Position numbers and translations under genes: made by a program
Origin: an uncultured Desulfovibrio sp.
Lineage (GTDB): Bacteria; Desulfobacterota; Desulfovibrionia; Desulfovibrionales; Desulfovibrionaceae
DNA length: 64,000 nt
Reading direction: 5' to 3'
NCBI GenBank assembly: GCA_913063155.1
Contig: CAJXYU010000008.1
Span: 171,553 to 235,552 of the forward strand
The notes under the pieces: model-generated
Database searches by the model: none
Told to the model about the DNA's origin: nothing
What the model saw: only the letters and a program-made list of their open reading frames with translations
Shown: positions 53,538 to 62,666 of the stretch, one piece after another
How the letters are laid out: every line of letters begins with the position of its first letter
How positions within the stretch are numbered: position 1 is the stretch's first letter

Positions 53538-54362
53538 CTACTCCTTCAAAGCAGCATCAAGAAACGCCGCCACACGCCAGGAAATATCCTGAGAATAAAG
53601 CATGTTCACGTGGCTCATGGGGCCGCAGACCTGCTCCTGCCAACCGTCGCGGCCAATCTTGAGACAACTCAGCGGAAACACATAATCGTCGAACAAGGTG
53701 TAGATTGCCAATCTGGGCGCGTCCACGTCAGGGGTGTCCTCCAGGATCGAATCGATCCCCCTGCCGGGATACAACGAACGGGCCATGGGCCCCATGCCGA
53801 TGATGGCCAACTCGCTGCCGTGATGTGGTGAACCGAGCGTCACAAGCGCGGCGACCTTTCCTTTGAACCGAGGCTCGGCTACGGCCCGGCGACAAACAAG
53901 ACCGCCCAGACTGTGGCCGATGAGCGCCACCTTTTGCCCGGGGTTGTCTGCCAGCACCTTGTCCATGAATTCGGCCAGCCCCTCTGCTGCGGGCGCAAAA
54001 GGTCTGGTGAAACTATTGTACCCGTAGAAATGGAAATTCCCATGTCCAGCCCGGGCCAGAAAAATACGGAAAAAAATCCAGGCCGAGGTGTTGTGGTAGA
54101 GGCCGTGAACGAAAATGACGGGAGTGCCGCCGCCGGGATTGCTGCTCTTGAGCAACCGGGAGAACGGGAGCATGAGCACCACCAGGGCTTCACTGAACAC
54201 GGCCGTGCAATAGGCCCGAAAAAAGGACGCCCGAAAATTCTCGCCGCAGCGCGTCCTGATATCCCGCAGTTCGCGGGTGCGCTTGTTGGACAGGTAGAAT
54301 CCCACATAGCGCAACAAAGGCAGGCAGATCAGGACGGCAATGATGACCAGGGGAATGCTCAT
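53538..54362 (-). CDS. Alpha/beta hydrolase, lipase-like
   Basis: A 274-residue predicted lipase or esterase with an N-terminal membrane helix (MSIPLVIIAVLICLPLLRYV). PVIFVHGLYHNTSAW is the oxyanion region, and the nucleophile sits in LIGHSLGGLVC. TLGSPHHGSELA and a late His (MSHVNML) complete a likely triad. Start ATG 54362 has no clear ribosome site, and the open frame runs on to 55166 without support. It is divergent from the DUF1786 gene. Confidence 0.75.
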   Translation of the reverse strand: MSIPLVIIAVLICLPLLRYVGFYLSNKRTRELRDIRTRCGENFRASFFRAYCTAVFSEALVVLMLPFSRLLKSSNPGGGTPVIFVHGLYHNTSAWIFFRIFLARAGHGNFHFYGYNSFTRPFAPAAEGLAEFMDKVLADNPGQKVALIGHSLGGLVCRRAVAEPRFKGKVAALVTLGSPHHGSELAIIGMGPMARSLYPGRGIDSILEDTPDVDAPRLAIYTLFDDYVFPLSCLKIGRDGWQEQVCGPMSHVNMLYSQDISWRVAAFLDAALKE

Positions 54363-54453
54363 GCTAAAAAGGTGACCCAGCCCAAGACTCCTGTCAATGG
54401 CCTTGCGTCCGAAGAGCACGAAATGTACCCTTTTCGAAACTGCGAGAAAAGCC

Positions 54454-55485
54454 ATGAACACAACCACACTTTGCCTTGATATCGGCAGCGGCACCCAGGA
54501 CGTGCTGCTGTACAATCCGGAAACGGAACTGGAAAACTGTCCCAAGTTCGTGCTGCCCTCGCCCGCCCTGCAGATCGGCAGACGAATCGCAGCCCTCACC
54601 GCCCAGGGCAAGTCCATCTGGCTGCACGGCCGCAACATGGGCGGCGGGGTGACCCGATTCGTGCGCGCCCACCTGAAGCAGGGCCTGGCGGTCGCGGCCC
54701 AGCCTGCAGCGGCCCTGACCATGGGGGACGACCTGGGACGCGTGGAGGAAAGCGGCGTCGTTTTCAGCGAACACTGTCCGGCCGGATTCGACCCCGTACT
54801 GCTCGCGGACTTCGACACAGCCTGGTGGAAACGGTTCTTCCTGGCCGCGGAACTGGACTGGCCGGATTCCATCACGGCCTGTGCCCAGGACCATGGATTC
54901 CACCCCGCCGAATCCAACCGCCGAGGCCGCTTCCGGCTCTGGGAGGACCTGCTGACCGAAAGCGACGGGCGCCCCGAAGCCCTTGTATTCAGGGAAACTC
55001 CGGACATGTTCACCAGGCTCAAGGACCTACAGGACTGCATCGGAGGCGGCATTGTCACGGACACCGGCGCAGCAGCCGTGCTCGGCGCACTGTTCGTGGA
55101 CGAAATCGAAGAGGAAAGCTTCAAGCACGGCCTGACGCTCGTTAACGTCGGCAACAGCCACATCATCGCCTTCCTGCTTTACCGGAGTCGCATCTACGGT
55201 GTCTACGAACAGCATACAGGCGTGGTGGACAGTGAAAAGCTATGGGCCGACCTGGAGGCATTCCGCATGGGCGATCTGGGATTCGAACAAGTCTTCGCCG
55301 AAAACGGACACGGCTGCCTGACCATGGCACTCCCCCCCGACGCCAAGGGCTTCAAGTCCGTGCACGTGCTCGGTCCCAAACGCAGCCTGCTGCGGGGATT
55401 CAATGTCTCTTTCCCGTCCCCGGGCGGAGATATGATGCTGGCGGGATGCTTCGGACTGGTCAAGGGCATGCAACTGCTCGACTGA
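54454..55485 (+). CDS. DUF1786 family ASKHA-fold protein
   Basis: A 343-residue protein. The start LCLDIGSGTQDVLLYNP is the phosphate-1 loop of the actin/Hsp70/sugar-kinase superfamily. IVTDTGAAAVLGALF and TLVNVGNSHIIAFLL provide the second phosphate loop and adenosine region. This matches DUF1786, whose function is unknown; some members are annotated in connection with pyruvate formate-lyase activation, and I would not rely on that. ATG 54454 has a weak GAGAA ribosome site. It is divergent from the lipase gene. Confidence 0.75.
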   Translation: MNTTTLCLDIGSGTQDVLLYNPETELENCPKFVLPSPALQIGRRIAALTAQGKSIWLHGRNMGGGVTRFVRAHLKQGLAVAAQPAAALTMGDDLGRVEESGVVFSEHCPAGFDPVLLADFDTAWWKRFFLAAELDWPDSITACAQDHGFHPAESNRRGRFRLWEDLLTESDGRPEALVFRETPDMFTRLKDLQDCIGGGIVTDTGAAAVLGALFVDEIEEESFKHGLTLVNVGNSHIIAFLLYRSRIYGVYEQHTGVVDSEKLWADLEAFRMGDLGFEQVFAENGHGCLTMALPPDAKGFKSVHVLGPKRSLLRGFNVSFPSPGGDMMLAGCFGLVKGMQLLD

Positions 55486-55511
55486 CATCGCCATATCGCA
55501 CAGGCTATAAC

Positions 55512-55527
55512 TGGTGTGCCTCTTGCA
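55512..55527 (+). promoter_or_regulatory. Sigma-54-like promoter
   Basis: TGGTGTGCCTCTTGCA matches the conserved GG and TTGCA of the -24/-12 consensus with correct spacing; the -24 half is TGGTGTG where consensus is TGGCACG. The 55575 gene start lies about 48 bp downstream. Confidence 0.55.
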
Positions 55528-55574
55528 CGGAATTGGAACGGAAAATTTTTCCCATTCTGAGCAGGAGAAAAAAC

Positions 55575-56156
55575 ATGATCAATTCCATCCAGGCCGGCTA
55601 TCGGACACAAACCATTGCCCCGGTCCAGCGCGAGAGGGAAAAGGCGGCTGCCGAATCCACGACCAGAACGCAGCAGGGCGACACCGTTTCCCTGTCCACG
55701 CCCGGCAAGATGATCTCCAAACTCCTGACAGACATGGGCGGTGATCCCAACAGCTCTTCCATCTCCCTTGAAGAAATGGAATCAAACCTGGAAAGCAAAC
55801 GGGCACAGCTTGAAGACAACATTACAGCCCTGTTCCTGCAGAACGGTATCTCCACGACTCCACCTGTGGAGCTGACCAGCGACGGGGAAGGAAAAATTCG
55901 CGTCAAGGGCGACCATCCCCAAAAGGATAAAATCGAAAAACTCTTCGAGGAAAATCCGGATCTTGCCAACGACTTCAGAGGCGTCAGCGCTCAGACCGAC
56001 TTCGTGGAGGCCGGCAAGGAGCATGTAGAATTCGCCAAGGAATACGCGAAGAACCCTTATGCGGCCGTGGCAAAGTACAACAGCTTGTTCAGCACCCTGC
56101 AAACGGATGAATTCAGCATGATATTCGACAGTGAAGGACAGGAAGACGCCGCTTAG
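55575..56156 (+). CDS. Small acidic protein with sigma-54-like promoter
   Basis: I do not recognise this 193-residue protein. It has no signal peptide or membrane helix and is Lys/Glu-rich and mostly helical. The opening INSIQAGYRTQTIAPVQRER and the segment QQGDTVSLSTPGKMISKLL resemble the N-terminal ends of flagellar-related and anti-sigma-type small proteins, but the resemblance is weak. Its sigma-54-like promoter suggests it could belong to the flagellar regulon. AGGAG precedes the ATG. It overlaps the convergent histidine kinase gene by 4 bp. Confidence 0.7.
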   Translation: MINSIQAGYRTQTIAPVQREREKAAAESTTRTQQGDTVSLSTPGKMISKLLTDMGGDPNSSSISLEEMESNLESKRAQLEDNITALFLQNGISTTPPVELTSDGEGKIRVKGDHPQKDKIEKLFEENPDLANDFRGVSAQTDFVEAGKEHVEFAKEYAKNPYAAVAKYNSLFSTLQTDEFSMIFDSEGQEDAA

Positions 56157-57298
56157 AAACTTTCAAGCGCCATGGGCAGCACCACGGTGAAAACCGTACC
56201 TTCCTCGCTGTCCGAAGCGAAGGATGCCTTGCCGCCCAGGAAGGATTCCGTGAACAGCTTGATGCTGTAGGTGCCCAGACCGCGTCCCTCTCCCTTGGTG
56301 GAAAAGGAAGGGGTGAAAATCTGGAGCTGTACGTCCTCAGGGATGAAACCGGGGTTGTGCACCCAGAAGGAGACGTCCTCGCTAAGCCGGTCGCAGCCGA
56401 TGACCACGGAACCGGACACGGGAGTGGCCTCCAACGCGTTTTTGAGCATGTTGCCCAGTACCCGCCCCAGCAGGGTGGCATCGCTGATCATGCTTACATC
56501 GTCGAGATCGGAGGCGATCTCGATTTCACGTCCCCGGGCGGAAGAGTGCATGGAATACAGGCTCACAACGGATTCGACCATGCTGCGGCTGGCCAGGGAT
56601 TCCGGCCGGAGCATCAGTTCCCCGTTCTCGGCCTGGGTCAAGGCCTTTTGGGCACAGATCTCCTCGAACAGGGAACGGGCCGTAAAGGACATGGCTTCGG
56701 ACAGGTCCGGGTCCACCTTGTCCAACTCCCTGGAAAAGGCCCGCATGACCCCGTCCAGTCCACCTGCCAGGTTGAGCACGTCGTGAAAGAAAAGCCGCTC
56801 CATGGCCTTGCGCCGCACATCGTGGCTCACGTCCTTGGCCGAAAGCACAGTCAGGGATTCCCCGTCCACTTCCAAAGGGGCGGTCGAGACCTCCAGATTG
56901 AGCCCCTGCACACCATTGGCGGAACCGCGTAACAGACGGCCCTGATCCGCACTCGCCTTGCCGGACAGGCTGGAAAGCGTGGCTTTGACCGTGCCGCAAT
57001 AGGCGCAGAAGGCCGAAGCACCGCAACCGGCCTCCATGTCGCAGGCGTGAACGCAGCCGAGCATCTCGCCGAGCCGCTGCCCCAGCACTTCTTCCATGCC
57101 CGCAGCCCCCACCATGGCCAAAGCGGCGTGGTTGGCGAAGACCACCTGGCGCTGACGGTTGAGCATGAGCAGCATGTAGGGCAGGGAGTCGGCCAGCGTG
57201 GCGGCCGAACTTCTGCGCACGCTCTCTGACTGGCGGAGAACTGCGGAAGGCTCGGCCCGGTCGGGCGCGGCAAAATAGGTGGTCAGGTTTTCGTGCAT
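56153..57298 (-). CDS. PAS histidine kinase with Cys-rich sensor
   Basis: Soluble sensor kinase of 381 residues. The PAS region (about 35-155) contains five Cys residues (82, 86, 92, 98, 101) in the order GCVHAC, GCGASAFCAYCG. A HisKA-like segment has the phospho-acceptor His172 in FFHDVLNLAGG. The ATPase part has MLKNALEATPVSG (N box) and GEGRGLGTYSIKLF (G2 box). The Cys cluster may bind a metal, an iron-sulfur cluster or sense redox. No response regulator is adjacent. The stop overlaps the convergent 55575 gene by 4 bp. Confidence 0.85.
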   Translation of the reverse strand: MHENLTTYFAAPDRAEPSAVLRQSESVRRSSAATLADSLPYMLLMLNRQRQVVFANHAALAMVGAAGMEEVLGQRLGEMLGCVHACDMEAGCGASAFCAYCGTVKATLSSLSGKASADQGRLLRGSANGVQGLNLEVSTAPLEVDGESLTVLSAKDVSHDVRRKAMERLFFHDVLNLAGGLDGVMRAFSRELDKVDPDLSEAMSFTARSLFEEICAQKALTQAENGELMLRPESLASRSMVESVVSLYSMHSSARGREIEIASDLDDVSMISDATLLGRVLGNMLKNALEATPVSGSVVIGCDRLSEDVSFWVHNPGFIPEDVQLQIFTPSFSTKGEGRGLGTYSIKLFTESFLGGKASFASDSEEGTVFTVVLPMALESF

Positions 57299-57455
57299 GG
57301 GTGTCCTTACGCCCGCAGGCGCTCTCCCCTCATAGATTCAACCTGCGGCAAAGTCAAAAGGAGGGCTTTGAAGGTTCGCGAAAATAATATTCAACAGACG
57401 AAACAAAAAGAAAGAATACAGGTAAAACCATCCCCTTTTCACCAAGGAGGTGATC

Positions 57456-59051
57456 ATGGCGACCTTCTATGTCATCCTGGGGGGAGCTATCATAGCAAGC
57501 TACTATCTTTACAAATTCTCCAGATGGAGTGCGGAAGACGCGCCCCTGTACAAACTTCCGCCGCGAAACTATGCCCCGGCCTGCCGCTTCTTCCTTGTCG
57601 GCGTTCTCTACATGTTCATCTTCCTCGGCCTGTACCTGCTCATCGTATTCAGAAGCGAAGATTTCAATCTCATTGCGGAAAAGTTCTCCTCATCCCTGGG
57701 TCTTACCGATATCAAAGCCCCGGACAGCTCTCCTCCGGCCGAGGCAGCAGCAAAAGGCGCCACGCAACACACCAAGGAAACGGTCCTGTGGGCGATCGTT
57801 TTCCTGACATCAGTGGTCGGAGCGGCCCCGCCCCTGCGCAAACTGGAACATCGGCTCAGGAAAACCATGCACAAATGGGCCCGCGTCCCCACGCATGTGC
57901 ATTCGATAATCCGCAGGATAGCCCAGGACGCCACCTTTCATCCGGCCCAGGGCGAGTTCGAAACATTTCAACAAAACATACTGGAAAGGATGCGCTGCCC
58001 TGGAGACAGCCGATGCCTGACACAGAGCGCCCTGTTTCGGCCCTACGCCAAGGCTCTCTATCTCCAACAGCAACTGTCCACTTGGAGTCCCGGACAGAGC
58101 AGCGGCTTCCTGGGCGGCACGTGCAAGAACCTTTTCAAGCACTACCAGGACAGCTTGCAGGAAGTTCGCCAGGAAATGGAAGCCTACTGCAAGACAACGG
58201 AACGGAGCATCCTCCTGGAAGACTTTGAGCGGAGAATGAGGCCGCGCCTCAACGATATTCTGGAGATCGCCTACGAGATCATCAGCTGCGGCGTCAACAA
58301 ATGCAAAATAACGAAAAACTCGAAACAAAAGGAGTACCGGCACTTCGGACTGCATCCCGATTTCCTGCCCACCCTGCCCGTGACTTACGGGATATCCTTC
58401 CTTCTCGTCTTCATCGCCAGCGTACCGGTCTTCATCGGGGCCGCCTTCCTTCCGGGAGCTCCGTCTCCCTCGGGCCAGGAGCAGGCAACCCCGTTCATAT
58501 GGGCCGGAATCACCCTGGCCATGCACTACCTGGCGATCATGGCCGCCAACATACTACTTAAACTCGATGTGGATCAGTACGGAGCTCAGGGAGCCAACAT
58601 CCTCGAAAACCCAACGGGAATTCTGCGCAAGACGACCTGGGGCTTCGTGGGAGGGAGTGTTGTCGGATGTGCGATTCTGGCGGGAATCATAGGCCCGAGG
58701 CTTGCCACGCAATGGCATTATCTCATCTGGGCCCTGTGCCCCGGCGTGACCGGTGCGGCAACCGCCTACTACATCCTGAGAATCTACACGGAACGCCCAA
58801 GCGTCGTGTATGGCCTCATACAGGGCGGCCTCAGTCTGGCAGCCGCCTTTCTGGCCCTCCTAGGCACAGGGCAGCGCGACCAATTGGGCAGCACTATCAA
58901 CATCACGCTCCTCGCCTTGCCGCTCCTCGTGGGCTTCATCGTGGGATTGCTGTTCACGCCGGCATTCAAGAGACGCCTGCGGGAAGCCGGGTACATGCCT
59001 CCTGCCCCCACTCCCGGAACTAATACATCAGTCCCGGCAGAAGCAGAATGA
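57456..59051 (+). CDS. Large membrane protein of unknown function
   Basis: A 531-residue protein I do not recognise. Two N-terminal membrane helices (about 2-20 and 48-70) and one near 112 precede a cytoplasmic, helical and charged region (about 125-285) with several Cys residues. A C-terminal set of about six helices (300-515) follows, ending in a Pro/Ala-rich tail. Start ATG 57456 has AAGGAGG five bases upstream. The last 32 bases overlap the end of the dctM gene on the other strand. No domain, partner or operon is evident. Confidence 0.7.
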   Translation: MATFYVILGGAIIASYYLYKFSRWSAEDAPLYKLPPRNYAPACRFFLVGVLYMFIFLGLYLLIVFRSEDFNLIAEKFSSSLGLTDIKAPDSSPPAEAAAKGATQHTKETVLWAIVFLTSVVGAAPPLRKLEHRLRKTMHKWARVPTHVHSIIRRIAQDATFHPAQGEFETFQQNILERMRCPGDSRCLTQSALFRPYAKALYLQQQLSTWSPGQSSGFLGGTCKNLFKHYQDSLQEVRQEMEAYCKTTERSILLEDFERRMRPRLNDILEIAYEIISCGVNKCKITKNSKQKEYRHFGLHPDFLPTLPVTYGISFLLVFIASVPVFIGAAFLPGAPSPSGQEQATPFIWAGITLAMHYLAIMAANILLKLDVDQYGAQGANILENPTGILRKTTWGFVGGSVVGCAILAGIIGPRLATQWHYLIWALCPGVTGAATAYYILRIYTERPSVVYGLIQGGLSLAAAFLALLGTGQRDQLGSTINITLLALPLLVGFIVGLLFTPAFKRRLREAGYMPPAPTPGTNTSVPAEAE

Positions 59052-60333
59052 TCTGCGGGAAGACGAACAGGAGTGCAATACCCGCAATGATAGCCGCCAG
59101 AAACGGCAAGATGCCCTTGAAGATTGCCTCCAGCGTGATGCTGGGGGCTATTTTCTGGGACATGCCGTAAACCACGTAGACGTTGATGCCCACAGGCGGG
59201 GTGATGACGCCGATCTGGGTCACGAGCACGATGATGACGCCGAACCAGATGGGGTCGTATCCCAGGCTGGAGACCACCGGGAAAAAGACCGGAATGGTCA
59301 GCATGATCAGAGCCAAGGCGTCCATGAAGCACCCGCCGAGAAAATAGATGGCGATGATCAGCGCCATAACGGCGAAGGAGGGCAGGTCAAAGGACGCAAC
59401 CCAGGTGGCCACGTTGAATGGAATGCGGGTCACGGCCAGGAACTTGCCGAACACACCCGCTCCGGCCACCAGGAAAAGCACCATGCAGGAGGTACGCAAA
59501 GTCTCGTAGCAGGAGTTGACGAAGGCCTTCCAGGTAAGCTGACGTTTGAGCACCGAGATGGCCAGTACGCCGAGCACGCCGACGCTGGCGGCCTCGTTGG
59601 GTGTGAACCAACCGAAAAACATGCCGCCGATGACCAGCAGAAAGATGAGCAAGGTATCCAGCAGCCCAACCAGGGACCGAAGCCTCTCGGCCATGGTGAA
59701 TTTTTCGCCCGCCGGTCCCAACTCGGGACTGAGCCAGCACTGGAGGGCTATGGCGACAATGAACAACACGGTGATGAGCAACGCCGGGAGTATGCCGGCC
59801 ACGAACAGGGCGCCGATGGACTGTTCGGTAAGCACGCCGTAGATGATGAGCACCACGCTGGGCGGCATGACCATGCCGAGCCCGCCGCCCGAGGCAACGG
59901 CGCCGGCGGCCAGGGAGTCGGCGTACCCATAGCGCTTCATCTCCGGAATGCCGACGGTGGTCATGGTGGCTGCTGTCGCCGGGCTGGACCCGCACACCGC
60001 ACCGAAGGCCGTACAGGCCGAAACCGTGGCCATGGCCAGCCCGCCGCGGATGTGCCCCAGAAAATGGTAGGCCGTGTCGTAAAGCCTGCGGCTGATGCCG
60101 CTGTTGAAGGCCAGCTGTCCCATGAGGATGAACAGAGGAATGGTGGCCAGGCTGTAGGAGGAAAAGGCGTCGTAGATGCTACGCGAGAGCAGATTGAACC
60201 CGCCCTTGAAGGAGATAAGCAGGGAAAAGCCCACGAACCCCACAAGGGTCATGACATACGCCACTGGCATACGGGTCATGAACAGCAACAGCATGACTCC
60301 GGTTCCGATGATTCCGGCGGTAGTCGGGTCCAT
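59020..60333 (-). CDS. dctM: TRAP transporter large permease DctM
   Basis: Large membrane subunit of a tripartite ATP-independent periplasmic transporter, 437 residues with about twelve helices. GSSPATAATMTTVGIPEMKRYGY, seen in two parts, and FGVIIVLVTQIGVITPPVGINVYV, again in parts, are the DctM signatures. It uses the Na+ or H+ gradient to import an organic acid handed over by DctP. It is the last gene of the dctP-dctQ-dctM operon and its 3' end overlaps the convergent 57456 gene. Confidence 0.93.
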   Translation of the reverse strand: MDPTTAGIIGTGVMLLLFMTRMPVAYVMTLVGFVGFSLLISFKGGFNLLSRSIYDAFSSYSLATIPLFILMGQLAFNSGISRRLYDTAYHFLGHIRGGLAMATVSACTAFGAVCGSSPATAATMTTVGIPEMKRYGYADSLAAGAVASGGGLGMVMPPSVVLIIYGVLTEQSIGALFVAGILPALLITVLFIVAIALQCWLSPELGPAGEKFTMAERLRSLVGLLDTLLIFLLVIGGMFFGWFTPNEAASVGVLGVLAISVLKRQLTWKAFVNSCYETLRTSCMVLFLVAGAGVFGKFLAVTRIPFNVATWVASFDLPSFAVMALIIAIYFLGGCFMDALALIMLTIPVFFPVVSSLGYDPIWFGVIIVLVTQIGVITPPVGINVYVVYGMSQKIAPSITLEAIFKGILPFLAAIIAGIALLFVFPQIILLLPGLMY

Positions 60334-60334
60334 A

Positions 60335-60835
60335 TCAGCCTTCCGCCTCCCTTCCCTTTACGACGGATTTAAGCGCGCCCCTGAGCAGGCACAAGGAAAA
60401 AACCAGAAAACAGAAGCCCAAGGCATAGACTACATAATAAGTGGGCAGTTCCAGGTTCATGGACACCTCGCCCGACTCCCGCAGGCTGTCGCCGTACAAC
60501 CACATGCGCCAGGCAACCAGACCGAAGAGCGCACCGCCGACAGTGTGCGTAAAGATATCCAGCACACGACGACCGGCGTTGCCGAGCCGGGAGTACAGGG
60601 CCTCCACACCGATGTGGCTGCCCTGGGAATGGGTGTATGGCAGGGAAAAACCGGCCACCAGCACGGCCAGAATGGTGACGATTTCCTCGGTACCGAAAAG
60701 GGGCGTATTCATGACGCCACGGCCCACGACGTCCACGCCGGTGATCACGGCCATACCGACCAGACAGGTGGCGGCGATGATCTTCATGACCGTTTCGATC
60801 CTGTCCAGAATACCCGGCCTACTCATTGATTCCAT
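60335..60835 (-). CDS. dctQ: TRAP transporter small permease DctQ
   Basis: Small membrane subunit of 166 residues with four helices. MAVITGVDVVGRGVMNTPLFGTEE, in its parts, is the DctQ pattern with the conserved R and E positions, and GSHIGVEALYSRLG follows. It is 1 bp from dctM and about 60 bp after dctP, all on the minus strand. Confidence 0.9.
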   Translation of the reverse strand: MESMSRPGILDRIETVMKIIAATCLVGMAVITGVDVVGRGVMNTPLFGTEEIVTILAVLVAGFSLPYTHSQGSHIGVEALYSRLGNAGRRVLDIFTHTVGGALFGLVAWRMWLYGDSLRESGEVSMNLELPTYYVVYALGFCFLVFSLCLLRGALKSVVKGREAEG

Positions 60836-60893
60836 AATACGCTCTCATGAAAAACGACGCGCCCTCGGAACCGCGCCGTTTGGTTGTCTCGTC

Positions 60894-61892
60894 CTATTGG
60901 GCCTTGAGAGTTTCGACGGTGAAATCCAGAACCGCCTGGCCGTCGAGCTTCTTCTTGTTCGCCATTCCCACGTATTCCTGCAGCATGGGAGCTGCGGCGG
61001 CCTTCCAGGCGTCCGCGTCGGAGAGTGGAATGATCTTGCCGCCGTTCTCCAGAAAGTAAGCGCGGCCGACCTTGTCGCTTTCATCCCAGGCCTGACCGTG
61101 TCTGACGGCCCATTCCTTGTTGAGCTCGGTGATGATCTGTTTGTTCTTGTCGGACAATTCGTTCCACTTATCCTTGTTCATGACCACGAAGAAGGTGGTG
61201 GTGTAGGCCACCGGGAAGGTCTCGGTCATATAGTCCACAACTTCGGCCATCTTCCACCCCTTGTTGGTTTCCACCGGATACATGCCGCCGTTGACAACAC
61301 CCTTCTGGATGGCCTGGTAGGAATCGGACATGGACATGCCCACGGGCGTGCCGCCCAGAGCCTTGACCAGCTTGCCGGAGTTACCGGTGGCGCGCAGCTT
61401 GAGGCCCTTGATATCCTCAAGCTTTTCCACGGGCTTTTGGGCCGTGTGCAGCAGGCCGGGGCCATGGGCGTGGAAATACATGACCTCCACGTCGCGAAAC
61501 GCCTTGGGGCGGAACTTCTCGTAAACCGCGTTGGCCACGGCGGTGGCGTCCACACCGGACGTATAGCCCAGGGGCAGGTCCACTGCGGCCATGACCGGGA
61601 AACGGCCGCGGGAATAGGCCAGTGCGGACATGCCCACGTCTGACATGCCTTCGACCACGCCGTCGTAACACTGCTTGGCCTTGGTCAGGATGCCCCCGGG
61701 ATAATATTCGACCTGCACCTCACCGCCCGTGCGTTTGTTCACTTCCTGGGCCCACTCCTCGGCCAGCTTGGACTGCACGTGGGTGGGCGGAAAAAAATTG
61801 GAATAACGCAGGATCACGGTATCGGCGCTCATGGCCGGGGCCGCAAAACACATCACTGCCAGAACGGCGCACAATGTCATCAGTCGTTTCAT
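60894..61892 (-). CDS. dctP: TRAP transporter solute-binding protein DctP
   Basis: Periplasmic substrate-binding protein of 332 residues with a signal peptide ending in AAPAMSA. Conserved features include VILRYSNFFPPTHVQSKLAEEW, KLRATGNSGKLVKALGG (with the carboxylate-binding Arg in KLRATG) and NGGMYPVETNKGWKM, each read as short parts. The ligand is probably an organic acid; its identity cannot be read from sequence. It has a CGGAGGA ribosome site. It lies 21 bp downstream of the tetR gene. Confidence 0.93.
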   Translation of the reverse strand: MKRLMTLCAVLAVMCFAAPAMSADTVILRYSNFFPPTHVQSKLAEEWAQEVNKRTGGEVQVEYYPGGILTKAKQCYDGVVEGMSDVGMSALAYSRGRFPVMAAVDLPLGYTSGVDATAVANAVYEKFRPKAFRDVEVMYFHAHGPGLLHTAQKPVEKLEDIKGLKLRATGNSGKLVKALGGTPVGMSMSDSYQAIQKGVVNGGMYPVETNKGWKMAEVVDYMTETFPVAYTTTFFVVMNKDKWNELSDKNKQIITELNKEWAVRHGQAWDESDKVGRAYFLENGGKIIPLSDADAWKAAAAPMLQEYVGMANKKKLDGQAVLDFTVETLKAQ

Positions 61893-61913
61893 GCTTTCCT
61901 CCGGATAAAAAAA

Positions 61914-62510
61914 CTAACCGCTTTGCCTGATTCCCTTTTCCAGGGCCAGTGCAATAGCGGCTTCGCGGACGTCATGCAGATTCAGTACGCCTGTTTCCAA
62001 GGCGTTGTGAACCATATAACCTTCGAAAAGGGCCGTATTCAAAGCCCCGATCTTTTCGGCCGGGTAATCCGAGGTCACGAACCTGCGAACCAGTTTGGCA
62101 AAAAGGCTCTCGGAAAGCCGGTATTGCCGCCGACGCATCTCCGTACGCAGCTCCATGTCGCGCGCGGAATGAACGGTGAACTCCAGAAAGACCTTGGCCC
62201 ACTGTCTGTCCAGGGCCATGGACTCCAAAAAATCCCAGATGATGTTCAGGGCCTCTTCCAGGTCATGGGCATCCTCAATGCGCCTGTCACGAACGTTGCG
62301 ATACTCGTAAAGCTTCTGCTCGACAATCTGTAGGAAAAGCTGATTTTTGCTCTCCCAGTGACGATAAAAACTGCCCTTTGCATAACCGGCCCTGGCCGTA
62401 ATCTCGGCGATGGAGGTCTGGGCGAAGCCGTTCTCGCTGAAAAGCAGCATGGCCGCGGCCATGAGCTCTTCCATGGTCTGTCTGGATTTTTCCTGTTGTC
62501 TGGTCGGCAT
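61914..62510 (-). CDS. TetR family transcriptional regulator
   Basis: Repressor of 198 residues. The N-terminal HTH reads FAQTSIAEITARAGYAKGSFYRHWESKNQLF, viewed in two parts, and the rest is helical. It is the first gene of the tetR-dctPQM operon and has AGGATG upstream. Two tandem palindromes (62535-62565) lie just upstream and are its likely operators, so it would repress its own operon until the TRAP substrate or a related ligand is present. Confidence 0.92.
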   Translation of the reverse strand: MPTRQQEKSRQTMEELMAAAMLLFSENGFAQTSIAEITARAGYAKGSFYRHWESKNQLFLQIVEQKLYEYRNVRDRRIEDAHDLEEALNIIWDFLESMALDRQWAKVFLEFTVHSARDMELRTEMRRRQYRLSESLFAKLVRRFVTSDYPAEKIGALNTALFEGYMVHNALETGVLNLHDVREAAIALALEKGIRQSG

Positions 62511-62534
62511 CCATCATCCTGTGTACAGCTTGGA

Positions 62535-62565
62535 TGACCGACGGTCATATTGTGACCATCGGTCA
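62535..62565. promoter_or_regulatory. Tandem TetR operator palindromes
   Basis: TGACCGACGGTCA (62535-62547) is a perfect palindrome around its central A. TGACCATCGGTCA (62553-62565) is a second one, 18 bp centre to centre. Together they also form a larger inverted repeat with one mismatch. They lie 25 bp upstream of the tetR start. Confidence 0.8.
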
Positions 62566-62618
62566 TTTTCAGGGGAAATAATCTGAAAAATATTCACGTG
62601 TCAAGCGCGCTACAGGGA

Positions 62619-62645
62619 GCAAAAAAGCCGCCCGAAGACGGCTTT
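62619..62645 (-). terminator. Terminator after DUF2059 gene
   Basis: AAAGCCG (62624-62630) pairs with CGGCTTT (62639-62645). On the minus strand it runs into T residues, 22 bp after the stop of the 62667 gene. Confidence 0.8.
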
Positions 62646-62666
62646 GCACCCTACATGGATGGAGAG

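Noticed and set aside
54363..55166. Extension of the lipase-like gene to a 542-residue frame
   Set aside because: It would run entirely antisense to the DUF1786 gene and has no ribosome site; the hydrophobic N-terminus at 54362 is natural.
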